Both the position numbers and the translations under genes were made by a program. The notes beneath the pieces are model-generated. The model made no database searches and was not told the DNA's origin. It saw only the letters and a program-made list of their open reading frames with translations. Positions 8,800 through 15,247 of a stretch of 52,939 nucleotides of DNA are shown piece by piece (the stretch's first letter is position 1; every line of letters starts with the position of its first letter). The DNA lies in assembly GCA_037130845.1 (NCBI GenBank), contig JBAXSE010000009.1:1-52939 (forward strand). Direction: 5' to 3'. The DNA is from 1-14-0-10-37-14 sp037130845. GTDB taxonomy: Bacteria; Patescibacteriota; Patescibacteriia; Patescibacteriales; Patescibacteriaceae.

Positions 8800-9063
8800 A
8801 TGCAAGGAACAGTAGCCAGAGCTTGTAAGGTTAGTGATCGTTTCGATGAATCTGATGCGACAGAAATAGCAACAGAAATCTTGAATCAGCATATCAACAA
8901 AAAGTTGATGAAGATCCAAAGGGGTTTGGGAGTAGAGTTGGAAATCAAGCATAACGATGTTAAGATTCATGATGCCAAAAATGGCACTTATGTCTCGATG
9001 TCGGTAGTTTGGTCGGCAGTCGACAGTAAGGTTCATTCTGGCGATTTGTTGGATATCATTTGA
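8800..9063 (+). CDS. Small soluble protein of unknown function (87 aa)
   Basis: I do not recognise the family. The 87-residue protein has no membrane span or signal; it is mixed charged/hydrophobic and predicted as alpha then beta (helix about 18-45, ELEIKHNDVKI strand, MSVVWSAVD strand). It is clearly a gene: a perfect consensus promoter, GGAG 5 bases before the ATG, and a rho-independent terminator directly after the UGA stop make it a stand-alone, probably well expressed transcription unit. The tandem UGA-UAA stop is consistent with that. Confidence 0.8.
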   Translation: MQGTVARACKVSDRFDESDATEIATEILNQHINKKLMKIQRGLGVELEIKHNDVKIHDAKNGTYVSMSVVWSAVDSKVHSGDLLDII

Positions 9064-9068
9064 TAAAC

Positions 9069-9107
9069 AAAAAAGCATTCCTAAATTCGGAGTGCTTTTC
9101 TTTTTTT
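9069..9107 (+). terminator. Bidirectional terminator between the 87-aa ORF and prmC
   Basis: AAAAGCATTCC pairs with GGAGTGCTTTT (one G-T pair) over a 7-base loop, with T7 to the right and A7 to the left, so it can end both converging transcripts. Confidence 0.85.
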
Positions 9108-9996
9108 ATGAGGTAATTATTGCCAGCCGGTCTTTGTGGCAATAGTCTTTGATGATCTTGGTCTGGGGACCGAAGATCTTCCGCATGCCGGCGCCTTGGC
9201 CCGGTTGGATTTCGGCGAAGACTTTTATTTTCATTTTAGGATAGAGCTTGACTAGTTCAGTCAGCTGCTTAGCCAAGTGGCGGTAAAGATCTAGGCCGTC
9301 GGGGCCGCCGTCCAAGGCCAGTCGGGGCTCGAATTTGAGGGGGATGGTGTCGGGGGTGTCCAGTTTGTCTAGGTAGGCGGAGGGGATGTAGGGGAGGTTG
9401 GCTGCAATTTTTAATTTTTGAATTTTTGAATTTTGTAAATAATTTCTAATTTTTGGGTCGTTAAGTGCTGGTTGCAATAAATCGCCTTGCAAAAATTTTA
9501 TCCTCTTATTAATTTTTTGTAGTTTAGAATTTTTTAGGGCTATGTTCAGGGCTTTAATGGATAAGTCTATGGCTATGAACTTAACATCTGCTTTGATGTT
9601 CTTGGCTAGGCTGATGATGATGGCACCGCTGCCGGTGCCTAGGTCGATGATGGCGGTGCTATCATCCATCGGTTCCGTGAGCATTTCTTCGACCAACAGC
9701 TCGGTCTCGGGGCGGGGGACTAGGACGTTTTTATTAACCAGAAAATCCAAGCCGTAGAATTCTTGGTGGCCCAGGACATAGGCCAACGGTTCGCCTTTTA
9801 AACGGCGTTTAAGTAAACGCGCAAAACGGTTAGCTTCGGCCGGGCTAAGCTGGTGCTCCGGATGCGCCAAAACAAAAGCCCTGGTCTTATCCAAGGCTTG
9901 TGCCAATAATACCTCCGCTTCTAAAGCAGCCGCCGAAGAAACAGTCGATAACTTTTGTACGCTAGAGCGCAAAATCACGTCTAAATTTCGAAGCAT
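9106..9996 (-). CDS. prmC: Peptide chain release factor N5-glutamine methyltransferase
   Basis: Methylates the Gln of the GGQ loop of release factors. The 296-residue protein has an N-terminal helical domain with YVLGHQEFYGLDF near 73-85, motif I IIDLGTGSGAIIISLA (117-131), an acidic strand end IAID (141-144) and the catalytic loop at 200-203. That loop reads NLPY instead of the canonical NPPY. Between GDLL (171-174) and NLPY lie about 25 residues, longer than usual, rich in Lys/Ile/Gln and encoded by a short tandem repeat (9406-9435). Its substrate prfA is the next gene upstream on the same strand, a common pairing, here separated by 142 bases that contain a large hairpin. Confidence 0.9.
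   Translation of the reverse strand: MLRNLDVILRSSVQKLSTVSSAAALEAEVLLAQALDKTRAFVLAHPEHQLSPAEANRFARLLKRRLKGEPLAYVLGHQEFYGLDFLVNKNVLVPRPETELLVEEMLTEPMDDSTAIIDLGTGSGAIIISLAKNIKADVKFIAIDLSIKALNIALKNSKLQKINKRIKFLQGDLLQPALNDPKIRNYLQNSKIQKLKIAANLPYIPSAYLDKLDTPDTIPLKFEPRLALDGGPDGLDLYRHLAKQLTELVKLYPKMKIKVFAEIQPGQGAGMRKIFGPQTKIIKDYCHKDRLAIITS
9406..9435. repeat. AATTTTT-type 7/8-base tandem repeat inside prmC
   Basis: Units AATTTTT, AATTTTT, GAATTTTT, GAATTTTG in tandem. They encode a Lys/Ile/Gln/Asn stretch just before the catalytic NLPY of PrmC, where family members are shorter. The unit resembles the 7-base repeats found between genes elsewhere in the window. Confidence 0.6.
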
Positions 9997-10031
9997 TTTT
10001 TTGTAAAATAAAATGTCTATTGGACTCAGTA

Positions 10032-10052
10032 TTTTTGATCTTTGATTTTTTT
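10032..10052. repeat. 7-base tandem repeat (three units) downstream of prfA
   Basis: TTTTTGA, TCTTTGA, TTTTTTT in register, directly followed by the hairpin at 10056. Confidence 0.55.
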
Positions 10053-10055
10053 AAT

Positions 10056-10085
10056 GTCTCTTAGCTGGTATTCCAGCTTAGAGAC
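10056..10085. repeat. Hairpin with conserved GCTGG-TATT-CCAGC core, copy 1
   Basis: GTCTCT and AGAGAC form the outer stem, AGCTGG and CCAGCT the inner stem, with a T-T mismatch between and a TATT loop. Bases 10064-10080 are identical to the complement of 26281-26297, while the outer stem sequences differ but still pair. There is no U tract after it on the prfA strand, so it is not a standard terminator. Confidence 0.7.
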
Positions 10086-10138
10086 AGTTATCTCGCCTTT
10101 TCTTATATCTTATTAAGCGAGGATCTTTGATTTCTGGT

Positions 10139-11173
10139 TTATCCAAGTTCCTTTTTGAGCGCGCTAACCATATCATCAATGTCGCCCTCCATCATCCGGC
10201 CGATGTTGTGCCAGCTTTGGTTGATGCGATGGTCGGTGATGCGGTCCTGGGGGAAATTGTAGGTGCGGATCTTGTCCGAACGTTCGCCGCCGCCGACTTG
10301 AGTCTGGCGGATGGCTGATTCCTCAGCGCGCCGTTTCTCTTCTTGCACGGCCAAGAGGCGGGAGCGCAAGACTTGCAGAGCCTTTTCCTTGTTCTGATGT
10401 TGGGAGCGAGAGTCTTGGCAAGAGACGATAGTGCCGGTCGGCACATGCAAGACGCGGATAGCCGAGTAGGTGGTGTTGACGCCCTGGCCGCCGGGACCGG
10501 AAGAGCAGAAGGTATCGATGCGGATGTCGCTAGCTTTGATCTCGATGTCTTCTTCTTCGGCTTCGGGCAGGACGGCCACAGTGGCAGTACTGGTGTGGAT
10601 GCGGCCGGCTTTCTCGGTTTCCGGGACGCGTTGGACGCGGTGGGTGCCGGCTTCGTATTTTAATAGGCCATAGGCGCCGGCCCCATGGACCTCGAAAATA
10701 ATTTCCTTAAAGCCGCCCAAGCCATTCTGGCTTTCGTCGACTACGGCTACTTTCCAACCGCGGCCTTCGGCAAAGTGCACATACATACGGTAGAGATCAG
10801 CCGCGAAGTTGGCTGATTCGTCGCCGCCGGTGCCGCCGCGGATTTCGATAATCGCGTCTTTCTTGTCCAAGGGGTTGGCTGGGTTCAGTTCGTCGTTGAT
10901 TTGCGCTTCTAATTGCTCGGCTTCTTTTTCCAGTTCCGGCAATTCCTCGTTAGCCATAGCCGCCATTTCCTTGTCGTTGCCTGAGCGCAATTCCTTATTT
11001 TCAATAATCCTTTTTTGGATATCTGCCAGTCTATTGATTAGTTCGATGGCCAAGCGCAGGTCGGAGTGCTGTTTACTGACCGCCATCAGTTTTTTGGTAT
11101 CATGAACAAGCTCGGGCGCAGCGAGCTCGGCTTCGATAGTCTTGAATTTGTCTTTTGCTTCCTGGAAGGTCAT
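10139..11173 (-). CDS. prfA: Peptide chain release factor 1
   Basis: Reads UAA and UAG and triggers hydrolysis of peptidyl-tRNA. The 344-residue protein contains the codon-recognition loop as RVPETE (PET in place of the usual PAT, keeping the P-x-T frame of RF1), and the catalytic loop SGPGGQGVN. Domain order matches RF1: N-terminal helical domain, domain 2/4 core (GGTGGDESANFAADLYRMY), GGQ domain, C-terminal helix. I start it at the ATG at 11171-11173; the longer frame to 11233 merely translates the arm of a palindromic repeat (11192-11285). RF2 is not in the window. UGA is used as a stop by neighbouring genes, so RF2 should exist elsewhere. Confidence 0.95.
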   Translation of the reverse strand: MTFQEAKDKFKTIEAELAAPELVHDTKKLMAVSKQHSDLRLAIELINRLADIQKRIIENKELRSGNDKEMAAMANEELPELEKEAEQLEAQINDELNPANPLDKKDAIIEIRGGTGGDESANFAADLYRMYVHFAEGRGWKVAVVDESQNGLGGFKEIIFEVHGAGAYGLLKYEAGTHRVQRVPETEKAGRIHTSTATVAVLPEAEEEDIEIKASDIRIDTFCSSGPGGQGVNTTYSAIRVLHVPTGTIVSCQDSRSQHQNKEKALQVLRSRLLAVQEEKRRAEESAIRQTQVGGGERSDKIRTYNFPQDRITDHRINQSWHNIGRMMEGDIDDMVSALKKELG

Positions 11174-11191
11174 AAAAATTTCTATAAATAC

Positions 11192-11285
11192 GCTCCTACA
11201 AATACAAATTATTACAAATCTACAAATCCGCACCTAAACGTTATGTATTATTTGTAGATTTGTAATAATTTGTATTTGTAGGAGC
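11192..11285. repeat. 94-bp palindromic element A
   Basis: A perfect 36-bp inverted repeat (11192-11227 and 11250-11285; arms begin GCTCCTACAAATAC and end TACAAAT) surrounds a 22-base centre. It lies between prfA and rpmE. Element B at 11940-12033 has the same arms and the reverse complement of a related centre. No ORF. It resembles a miniature foldback element. Confidence 0.9.
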
Positions 11286-11319
11286 ATTTTTACATGATTA
11301 CTAGGGGTATTGGTCATTT

Positions 11320-11390
11320 AAAAAAAACAGCTGCCTCTGATATTCTACCAAGACTTAACAAAAGCCTCAATAGGTATCAGAAACAGCCGT
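11320..11390 (-). terminator. Probable terminator after rpmE
   Basis: On the minus strand the segment ACGGCTGTTTCTGATA pairs imperfectly (about 12 of 16 positions) with TATCAGAGGCAGCTGT across a long loop and is followed by T8. Long loop and mismatches reduce certainty. Confidence 0.5.
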
Positions 11391-11398
11391 CGTAGTAG

Positions 11399-11677
11399 TT
11401 ACTTGGAATCGCGAGCAGCGGTGCGGGTAGCGCGTTTGACTTTCTTGGAGACGAGACCGGCAGCTTTCTTGGTGGTGCTGGCTTCGACTTTGTTCTTGAA
11501 TTTCTCAACGCGGCGGGCGGTATCAACCAATTTCTGCTTGCCGGTATAGAAAGGATGGCAGACGGAGCAAAGCTCGGTCTTAATCTCGTTTTCGGTAGAA
11601 CCGACAGTAAAAGTGTGGCCGCAGGCGCAAATGACAGCCGCGGTTGGGTTGTATTTAGGGTGAATAGTCTTTTTCAT
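11399..11677 (-). CDS. rpmE: 50S ribosomal protein bL31, zinc-binding form
   Basis: Small protein at the central protuberance and the intersubunit bridge. The 92-residue protein opens with MKKTIHPKYNP and has the zinc ligands CxC (residues 17 and 19, CACGHTF) and CxxC (37 and 40, CSVCHPFYTG), so it is the C+ form. The usual length is about 66-75; here a basic Lys/Arg/Ala tail of about 22 residues follows. It forms its own transcription unit with a promoter 87-115 bases upstream and two hairpins in the leader. Confidence 0.95.
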   Translation of the reverse strand: MKKTIHPKYNPTAAVICACGHTFTVGSTENEIKTELCSVCHPFYTGKQKLVDTARRVEKFKNKVEASTTKKAAGLVSKKVKRATRTAARDSK

Positions 11678-11757
11678 ATAATATTAGGTAAATTTGAGTA
11701 GGACCGGCTAATGGGCCGGCCCGAGCGTTTATAGTGGATTTTGGAAAATCCAACGCA
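11678..11757 (-). promoter_or_regulatory. Structured rpmE leader
   Basis: The transcript from the promoter at 11764-11792 has about 80 bases before the rpmE ATG. Two hairpins are visible: TGGATTTT/AAAATCCA with a two-base loop (about 11731-11749) and a GC-rich CCGGC/GCCGG hairpin (about 11703-11720). No Shine-Dalgarno is visible. Self-control by bL31 is possible but only inferred. Confidence 0.5.
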
Positions 11758-11763
11758 AAGCTG

Positions 11764-11792
11764 ACTATATCAGATAATTCCCATTTTGGCAA
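11764..11792 (-). promoter_or_regulatory. rpmE promoter
   Basis: Minus strand: TTGCCA (11792-11787), 17-base spacer, TATAGT (11769-11764). Confidence 0.7.
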
Positions 11793-11833
11793 GGGCTTAT
11801 TAAGCTTTTCACTGGTTTTTTCTTAAATATTAG

Positions 11834-11865
11834 TTTAAAAATGCCTAATATTAGGCATTTTTAAA
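11834..11865. repeat. 32-bp perfect palindrome
   Basis: A perfect dyad centred on AATATT with arms TTTAAAAATGCCTAAT. It lies 42 bases behind the rpmE promoter in the 561-base gap between rpmE and rpsB. It could be a protein-binding operator or a cruciform-forming site; nothing assigns it to either gene. The gap otherwise holds the rpmE leader and promoter, palindromic element B and the rpsB promoter and leader. Confidence 0.6.
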
Positions 11866-11909
11866 CATAGCCACTAAGCTTAAAGCTTTTTGCCTATATC
11901 CTTGTATAC

Positions 11910-12063
11910 CTGAGTCCAATAATTTAAATTAATATACGTGCTCCTACAAATACAAATTATTACAAATCTACAAATAAAACACAGCGTTTAGGTAAGGATT
12001 TGTACATTTGTAATAATTTGTATTTGTAGGAGCATATTGGCAGGTTTGAATTATTGGACTCAG
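11910..12063. repeat. Nested palindromic element B with outer 19-bp inverted repeat
   Basis: The inner part, 11940-12033, has 36-bp arms (11940-11975 and 11998-12033; one mismatch) and a 22-base centre that is a diverged reverse complement of the centre of element A. It is enclosed by a further inverted repeat CTGAGTCCAATAATTTAAA (11910-11928) and its near complement (12045-12063). A third half-copy of the outer motif (TATTGGACTCAG) occurs at 10018-10029. Confidence 0.85.
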
Positions 12064-12075
12064 ACTTTGTATTTA

Positions 12076-12104
12076 TTGACATTTCCCTGGTTTTATTATA
12101 TTCT
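12076..12104 (+). promoter_or_regulatory. rpsB-tsf promoter
   Basis: TTGACA (12076-12081) followed after 15-17 bases by TATATT or TATTCT (12097-12104). A second perfect TATAAT at 12137-12142 with a poor -35 may be an additional start. Confidence 0.6.
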
Positions 12105-12109
12105 AACAG

Positions 12110-12238
12110 CGCGTTAGGCCTTGGCCCACCGCGTTTTATAATTAATTAATCTTAGGTTTCTCTCAAATTTCCTGTCGGCAACGATCTTAATCGTCTGACC
12201 GGCCGTCAGAAACCGCAAGCAAGGAAAAACAGAACACT
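12110..12238 (+). promoter_or_regulatory. Structured rpsB leader
   Basis: The leader of about 128 bases can fold: CGCG/CGCG hairpin with an inner GGC/GCC (12110-12133), and a three-part stem with GGTTT (12155-12159) pairing AAACC (12210-12214), CTGTCGGC (12172-12179) pairing GCCGTCAG (12202-12209), and ACGAT/ATCGT (12181-12194). S2 is known to repress rpsB-tsf in E. coli through its leader; the same kind of control is plausible here but not shown. The ribosome site before the ATG is weak (AAGGA 13-17 bases away). Confidence 0.55.
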
Positions 12239-12994
12239 ATGAAAGTACCAACAATCGAAGAGATGTTGAAGGCGGGTATGCACTTCGGACATCGTACAGC
12301 TAAATGGCACCCCAAGATGAAGCCGTATATTTTCGGCGCCCGCAAAGGCATCTATATCATGGACTTGGACAAAGCTCAGGCCAGTTTGGAGCGCGCTTTG
12401 CAATTTATGAGCGACACCGTGGCCAACAACCAGAAGATCTTGTTAGTCGGCACCAAGGCTCAGGCCAAGGGCTTGCTCAAGAAGGTCGGCCAGGAAACAG
12501 GCATGCCTTATATTTCCGAACATTGGTTGGGCGGCACTATGACCAATTTCACTGTTATCAAAAAAAGTATTCGTAAATATCGTGATTTGATTGAGAAGAA
12601 GGCGGCCGGTAAATTGGCTCGCTATACCAAAAAGGAACAATTGGAATTTGACCGCGACATCATCAAGCTGGAGAAGTCCTTCGGCGGTCTGACCGATTTG
12701 AATACTATTCCTGACGCTATTTTTATTTGGGATATACGCACCGAGAAAACCGCTTTGGCTGAGGCCAAGAAGCGCGGCTTGACTATCATTGCCGTGTGCG
12801 ACACCAATGTAAACCCGACCGGTATCGACTATGTCGTTCCGGCCAACGACGATGCTTCCAAAACCATCAAACTGGTCATGGAGGCCGTCCGTGAAGCCAT
12901 CTTGGATGGCAAAGAGCGCGCTGAGGCCAACAAGGCCCGCACCGCCAAGCAGGTTCCGCCGGCAGCCGGTGTAGTTGCCGAGAAGGCCGCTTAA
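12239..12994 (+). CDS. rpsB: 30S ribosomal protein uS2
   Basis: Small-subunit protein at the head-body junction, needed for S1 docking in bacteria that have it. The 251 residues show family blocks: MLKAGMHFGHRTAKWHPKMKPYIFG at the N-terminus, LLVGTKAQAKG near 72, WLGGTMTNF near 98, and DLNTIPDAIFIWD / ERK-like linker before GLTIIAVCDTNVNPTGIDYVVPANDDA. The last 25 residues are an Ala/Lys-rich tail. First gene of an rpsB-tsf-PSP1 operon; tsf starts 62 bases on. Confidence 0.97.
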   Translation: MKVPTIEEMLKAGMHFGHRTAKWHPKMKPYIFGARKGIYIMDLDKAQASLERALQFMSDTVANNQKILLVGTKAQAKGLLKKVGQETGMPYISEHWLGGTMTNFTVIKKSIRKYRDLIEKKAAGKLARYTKKEQLEFDRDIIKLEKSFGGLTDLNTIPDAIFIWDIRTEKTALAEAKKRGLTIIAVCDTNVNPTGIDYVVPANDDASKTIKLVMEAVREAILDGKERAEANKARTAKQVPPAAGVVAEKAA

Positions 12995-13056
12995 GACGTT
13001 TAGAAAAATTAAGTATAAGGCAAGCCGGTTCGAGTGGACGGCTGCCAATTAACAAT

Positions 13057-13857
13057 ATGGAAGAGATCAAATTGCTTCGTCAGCGTACCGGCGCAGGTAT
13101 GGTTGATTGCAAAAAAGCCCTTGATGAAGCCGCAGGCGACATCGAAAAGGCTATCGAAATTTTGCGCAAAAAAGGCATTGCCAAGGCGGCGAAGCGCGAA
13201 GCGCGCGAGACCCGTGAAGGCTTGGTGAAGTTTGTTGTTTCTGCCGATGGCCATCAAGCTGTGATGGTGGAGTTTAATGCCGAAACCGATTTCGTGGTGC
13301 GCAATGATAGTTTCCAAAAATTTATCGCCGATGTTATGGACTTAGCTGCCATGCACTGGCCCAAAAATATCGATCAGTTGTTGGAATTGCCAATGGCTGA
13401 TGGCAACAGCATCAAGTCCAACTTGGAGGTGATGAGCGGCGTGATTGGTGAGAAGCTGGCTGTTAGCCGCATGGAATATTTATCGACCAATGGCAGCATT
13501 GGCGGTTATTCCCATGCCGGCGGCAAGATTGGCGCCTTGGTGGCGCTTGATGCCGCTGATGCCGGTGACCTAGCTCGCGATATTGCCATGCAAGTAGCAG
13601 CCGCTAATCCGAGATATTTGAATCCGGCCGATGTGGATGCAGCGGAAATCGAAACCGAAAAATCGGTTTATGCCGAATTGTTGAAAAAGGAAGGCAAGCC
13701 GGAAGCCATGTTGGAGAAAATCATGGAAGGCAAGCTGGTTAAGTTTTACGAAGGCATCTGCCTGACTAAGCAGGAGTATATCAAGGATGACAAGCTTAAG
13801 GTTGAGCAGCTTTTGGGCGGCAAACAAATTGAAAAATTTATTCGCTTCTCTCTGTAA
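13057..13857 (+). CDS. tsf: Translation elongation factor Ts
   Basis: Nucleotide exchange factor for EF-Tu. The 266-residue protein starts with the UBA-like domain (LLRQRTGAGMVDCKKALDEA), continues with the EF-Tu-contacting TDFVVRND motif (about residues 76-83, matching the conserved TDFVA) and has the two core subdomains up to about residue 200, then a coiled region and a C-terminal segment with FYEGICLTKQEYIKD. Follows rpsB as in most bacteria. Confidence 0.96.
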   Translation: MEEIKLLRQRTGAGMVDCKKALDEAAGDIEKAIEILRKKGIAKAAKREARETREGLVKFVVSADGHQAVMVEFNAETDFVVRNDSFQKFIADVMDLAAMHWPKNIDQLLELPMADGNSIKSNLEVMSGVIGEKLAVSRMEYLSTNGSIGGYSHAGGKIGALVALDAADAGDLARDIAMQVAAANPRYLNPADVDAAEIETEKSVYAELLKKEGKPEAMLEKIMEGKLVKFYEGICLTKQEYIKDDKLKVEQLLGGKQIEKFIRFSL

Positions 13858-13863
13858 ACAGCC

Positions 13864-14682
13864 ATGGCTTTTATCCAATTACAAAGCGCTCCTTGGGACA
13901 AGGTTTATTGGCTGGAAAGCGATTTACCCGGTCTCAAGATTTTTGACCGTATTATTATCAAGACGGATGCCGGCCAGGATCTGGCCCGTATTATTGATAT
14001 TTCCCAGACTCTGGACAAGCCGGACGAATTGGACAAGGAATTGTCTATTGTCCGTTTGGCTGAGAATCAAGATTTGCTTCGTCAGGCCTCTAGCGATGAA
14101 GAATGCCAGGCTGCCTTATTTTTGTGCCGCCAGATGATCGAGACGCATAATTTGTCCATGAAGCTGGTTGACGCTCATTTTTCTTGGGATGGCAGCCGCA
14201 TTACCTTTGCGTTTGTGGCCGAAGGCCGAGTTGATTTTCGCGCTTTGGTCAAGGATTTGTCCCGTTACTTTAACAAAAGTATTCGTCTGCAGCAGATTGG
14301 CATCCGCGATGAAGCTCGAGTAATCGGCGATGCCGGACGCTGCGGCCGCGGACTTTGCTGCCAGAATAATCTGGTCAAGTTTAATTCCGTCACTTCCGAT
14401 ATGGCCGAGTCGCAGTCATTGAGCACGCGCGGCTCTGATCGTATCTCCGGTTCTTGCGGACGCCTGATGTGCTGCCTGGCTTACGAAGTGGAAGGCTACA
14501 AAGCGATGAGCAAGAAAATGCCGCCTCTTGGATCTAAAGTGACGGTTGATGGACGCAAGGGGACGGTTATCGGCCATCACTTGCTCAAGCAATCTGTAGA
14601 TGTGGAATTTGTCGGAGAAAAAGGCGAAGACCGAGTGATAGCAGAAGTGGATTTGAACCGCCATGCCAAGAAAACAGGTTAG
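13864..14682 (+). CDS. ricT: PSP1-domain protein, RicT/YaaT-like
   Basis: In Bacillus, RicT (YaaT) acts with RicA and RicF in an iron-sulfur complex that affects RNase Y-dependent mRNA processing. This 272-residue homolog has the PSP1 core, including FAFVAEGRVDFRALVKDLSRYF, the cysteine-rich GRCGRGLCCQNN and the GSCGRLMCCLAYE blocks near residues 158 and 198; these cysteines are the ones expected to hold a cluster. The C-terminal 60 residues (GSKVTVDGRKGTVIGHH) form a small beta domain. No RicA or RicF homolog is seen in the window. It begins 6 bases after tsf. Confidence 0.85.
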   Translation: MAFIQLQSAPWDKVYWLESDLPGLKIFDRIIIKTDAGQDLARIIDISQTLDKPDELDKELSIVRLAENQDLLRQASSDEECQAALFLCRQMIETHNLSMKLVDAHFSWDGSRITFAFVAEGRVDFRALVKDLSRYFNKSIRLQQIGIRDEARVIGDAGRCGRGLCCQNNLVKFNSVTSDMAESQSLSTRGSDRISGSCGRLMCCLAYEVEGYKAMSKKMPPLGSKVTVDGRKGTVIGHHLLKQSVDVEFVGEKGEDRVIAEVDLNRHAKKTG

Positions 14683-14712
14683 TTGACAGTTGGCTAGCCC
14701 CTAGATTATAAT
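14683..14712 (+). promoter_or_regulatory. Consensus promoter of khpA-like gene
   Basis: TTGACA (14683-14688; its first bases touch the preceding stop codon), 18-base spacer, TATAAT (14707-14712). Start expected near 14719. Confidence 0.85.
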
Positions 14713-14718
14713 ACCTCT

Positions 14719-14794
14719 AGCAGTGCCACAGTAGGTGCTGCACTAATAAATAAGTCTTCGAATTGCTACGGCAATTTGAATCAGTAACAAACGT
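14719..14794 (+). promoter_or_regulatory. Two-hairpin leader of the KH-protein gene
   Basis: The 76-base leader contains an AGTGC/GCACT stem around 14731-14752 and a strong TTCGAATTGC/GCAATTTGAA hairpin with a TACG loop (14757-14780, one G-T pair). No Shine-Dalgarno precedes the ATG. Because the product is an RNA-binding KH protein, feedback on its own leader is a reasonable hypothesis only. Confidence 0.5.
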
Positions 14795-15142
14795 ATGGTT
14801 GAAAATTACCAGGACAAAGAATTCTTAGAGATGCTCGTGCAATCCATTGTTAGCCATCCTGAAAAGGTGGTCGTGGATAGAACCGTTGATGAAAGAGGCG
14901 TCCTTTTGACTCTCAAATTGGATCCGACCGACATGGGTTATGTCATTGGCCGCAAAGGTCAGACTGCTCAAGCTATCCGCACTTTACTTAAAATTATCGG
15001 CGCCAAGAATAATGCCCGCGTGAACCTCAAAATCTATGAACCAGAGGGCATGAAGCAGGCGCATCAAGAAGCCCGCGCCGAAGCCGCTCGCGACACCAGC
15101 TTGGATCTTGATACCACTAGCATTGACGATTTAGCTATCTAA
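14795..15142 (+). CDS. khpA: Single KH-domain RNA-binding protein, KhpA-like
   Basis: Small RNA-binding protein; in Firmicutes KhpA pairs with KhpB to control mRNAs for cell growth. The 115-residue protein has the type II KH fold with the GxxG loop in IGRKGQTAQAIRTLLK (about residues 50-65) preceded by LKLDPTDMGYV. Usual length is 75-80; here about 30 extra C-terminal residues are acidic/Ala-rich. It is a mono-cistronic unit with a consensus promoter, structured leader and terminator. Confidence 0.9.
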   Translation: MVENYQDKEFLEMLVQSIVSHPEKVVVDRTVDERGVLLTLKLDPTDMGYVIGRKGQTAQAIRTLLKIIGAKNNARVNLKIYEPEGMKQAHQEARAEAARDTSLDLDTTSIDDLAI

Positions 15143-15156
15143 TTTAAGTTCGATAC

Positions 15157-15199
15157 AAAAGCCGTTCCGAGATAATTCTCTGGGACGGCTTTTGCTTTT
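15157..15199 (+). terminator. Terminator after khpA
   Basis: AAAAGCCGTTCC pairs with GGGACGGCTTTT, with an inner GAGA/TCTC stem, and a T-rich tail (TTTTGCTTTT). Confidence 0.8.
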
Positions 15200-15220
15200 G
15201 CGATGTTTAAATGGTAGAAT
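15192..15220 (+). promoter_or_regulatory. Promoter of the pilin/FISUMP gene
   Basis: TTGCTT (15192-15197) inside the preceding terminator tail, 17-base spacer, TAGAAT (15215-15220). Start expected near 15227, about 20 bases before the ATG. Confidence 0.55.
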
Positions 15221-15247
15221 GATAAAAATGTTTGGATAAATTTAAAA

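Noticed and set aside
10056..10085. Rho-independent terminator of prfA
   Set aside because: On the minus strand the hairpin is followed by A-rich, not T-rich, sequence.
11174..11233. Longer N-terminus for RF1
   Set aside because: The extra 20 residues translate the arm of palindromic element A and do not resemble RF1.
11678..12238. A hidden small gene or tRNA in the 561-base gap before rpsB
   Set aside because: No ORF with start signals and no cloverleaf was found; the gap is filled by leaders, promoters and palindromes.
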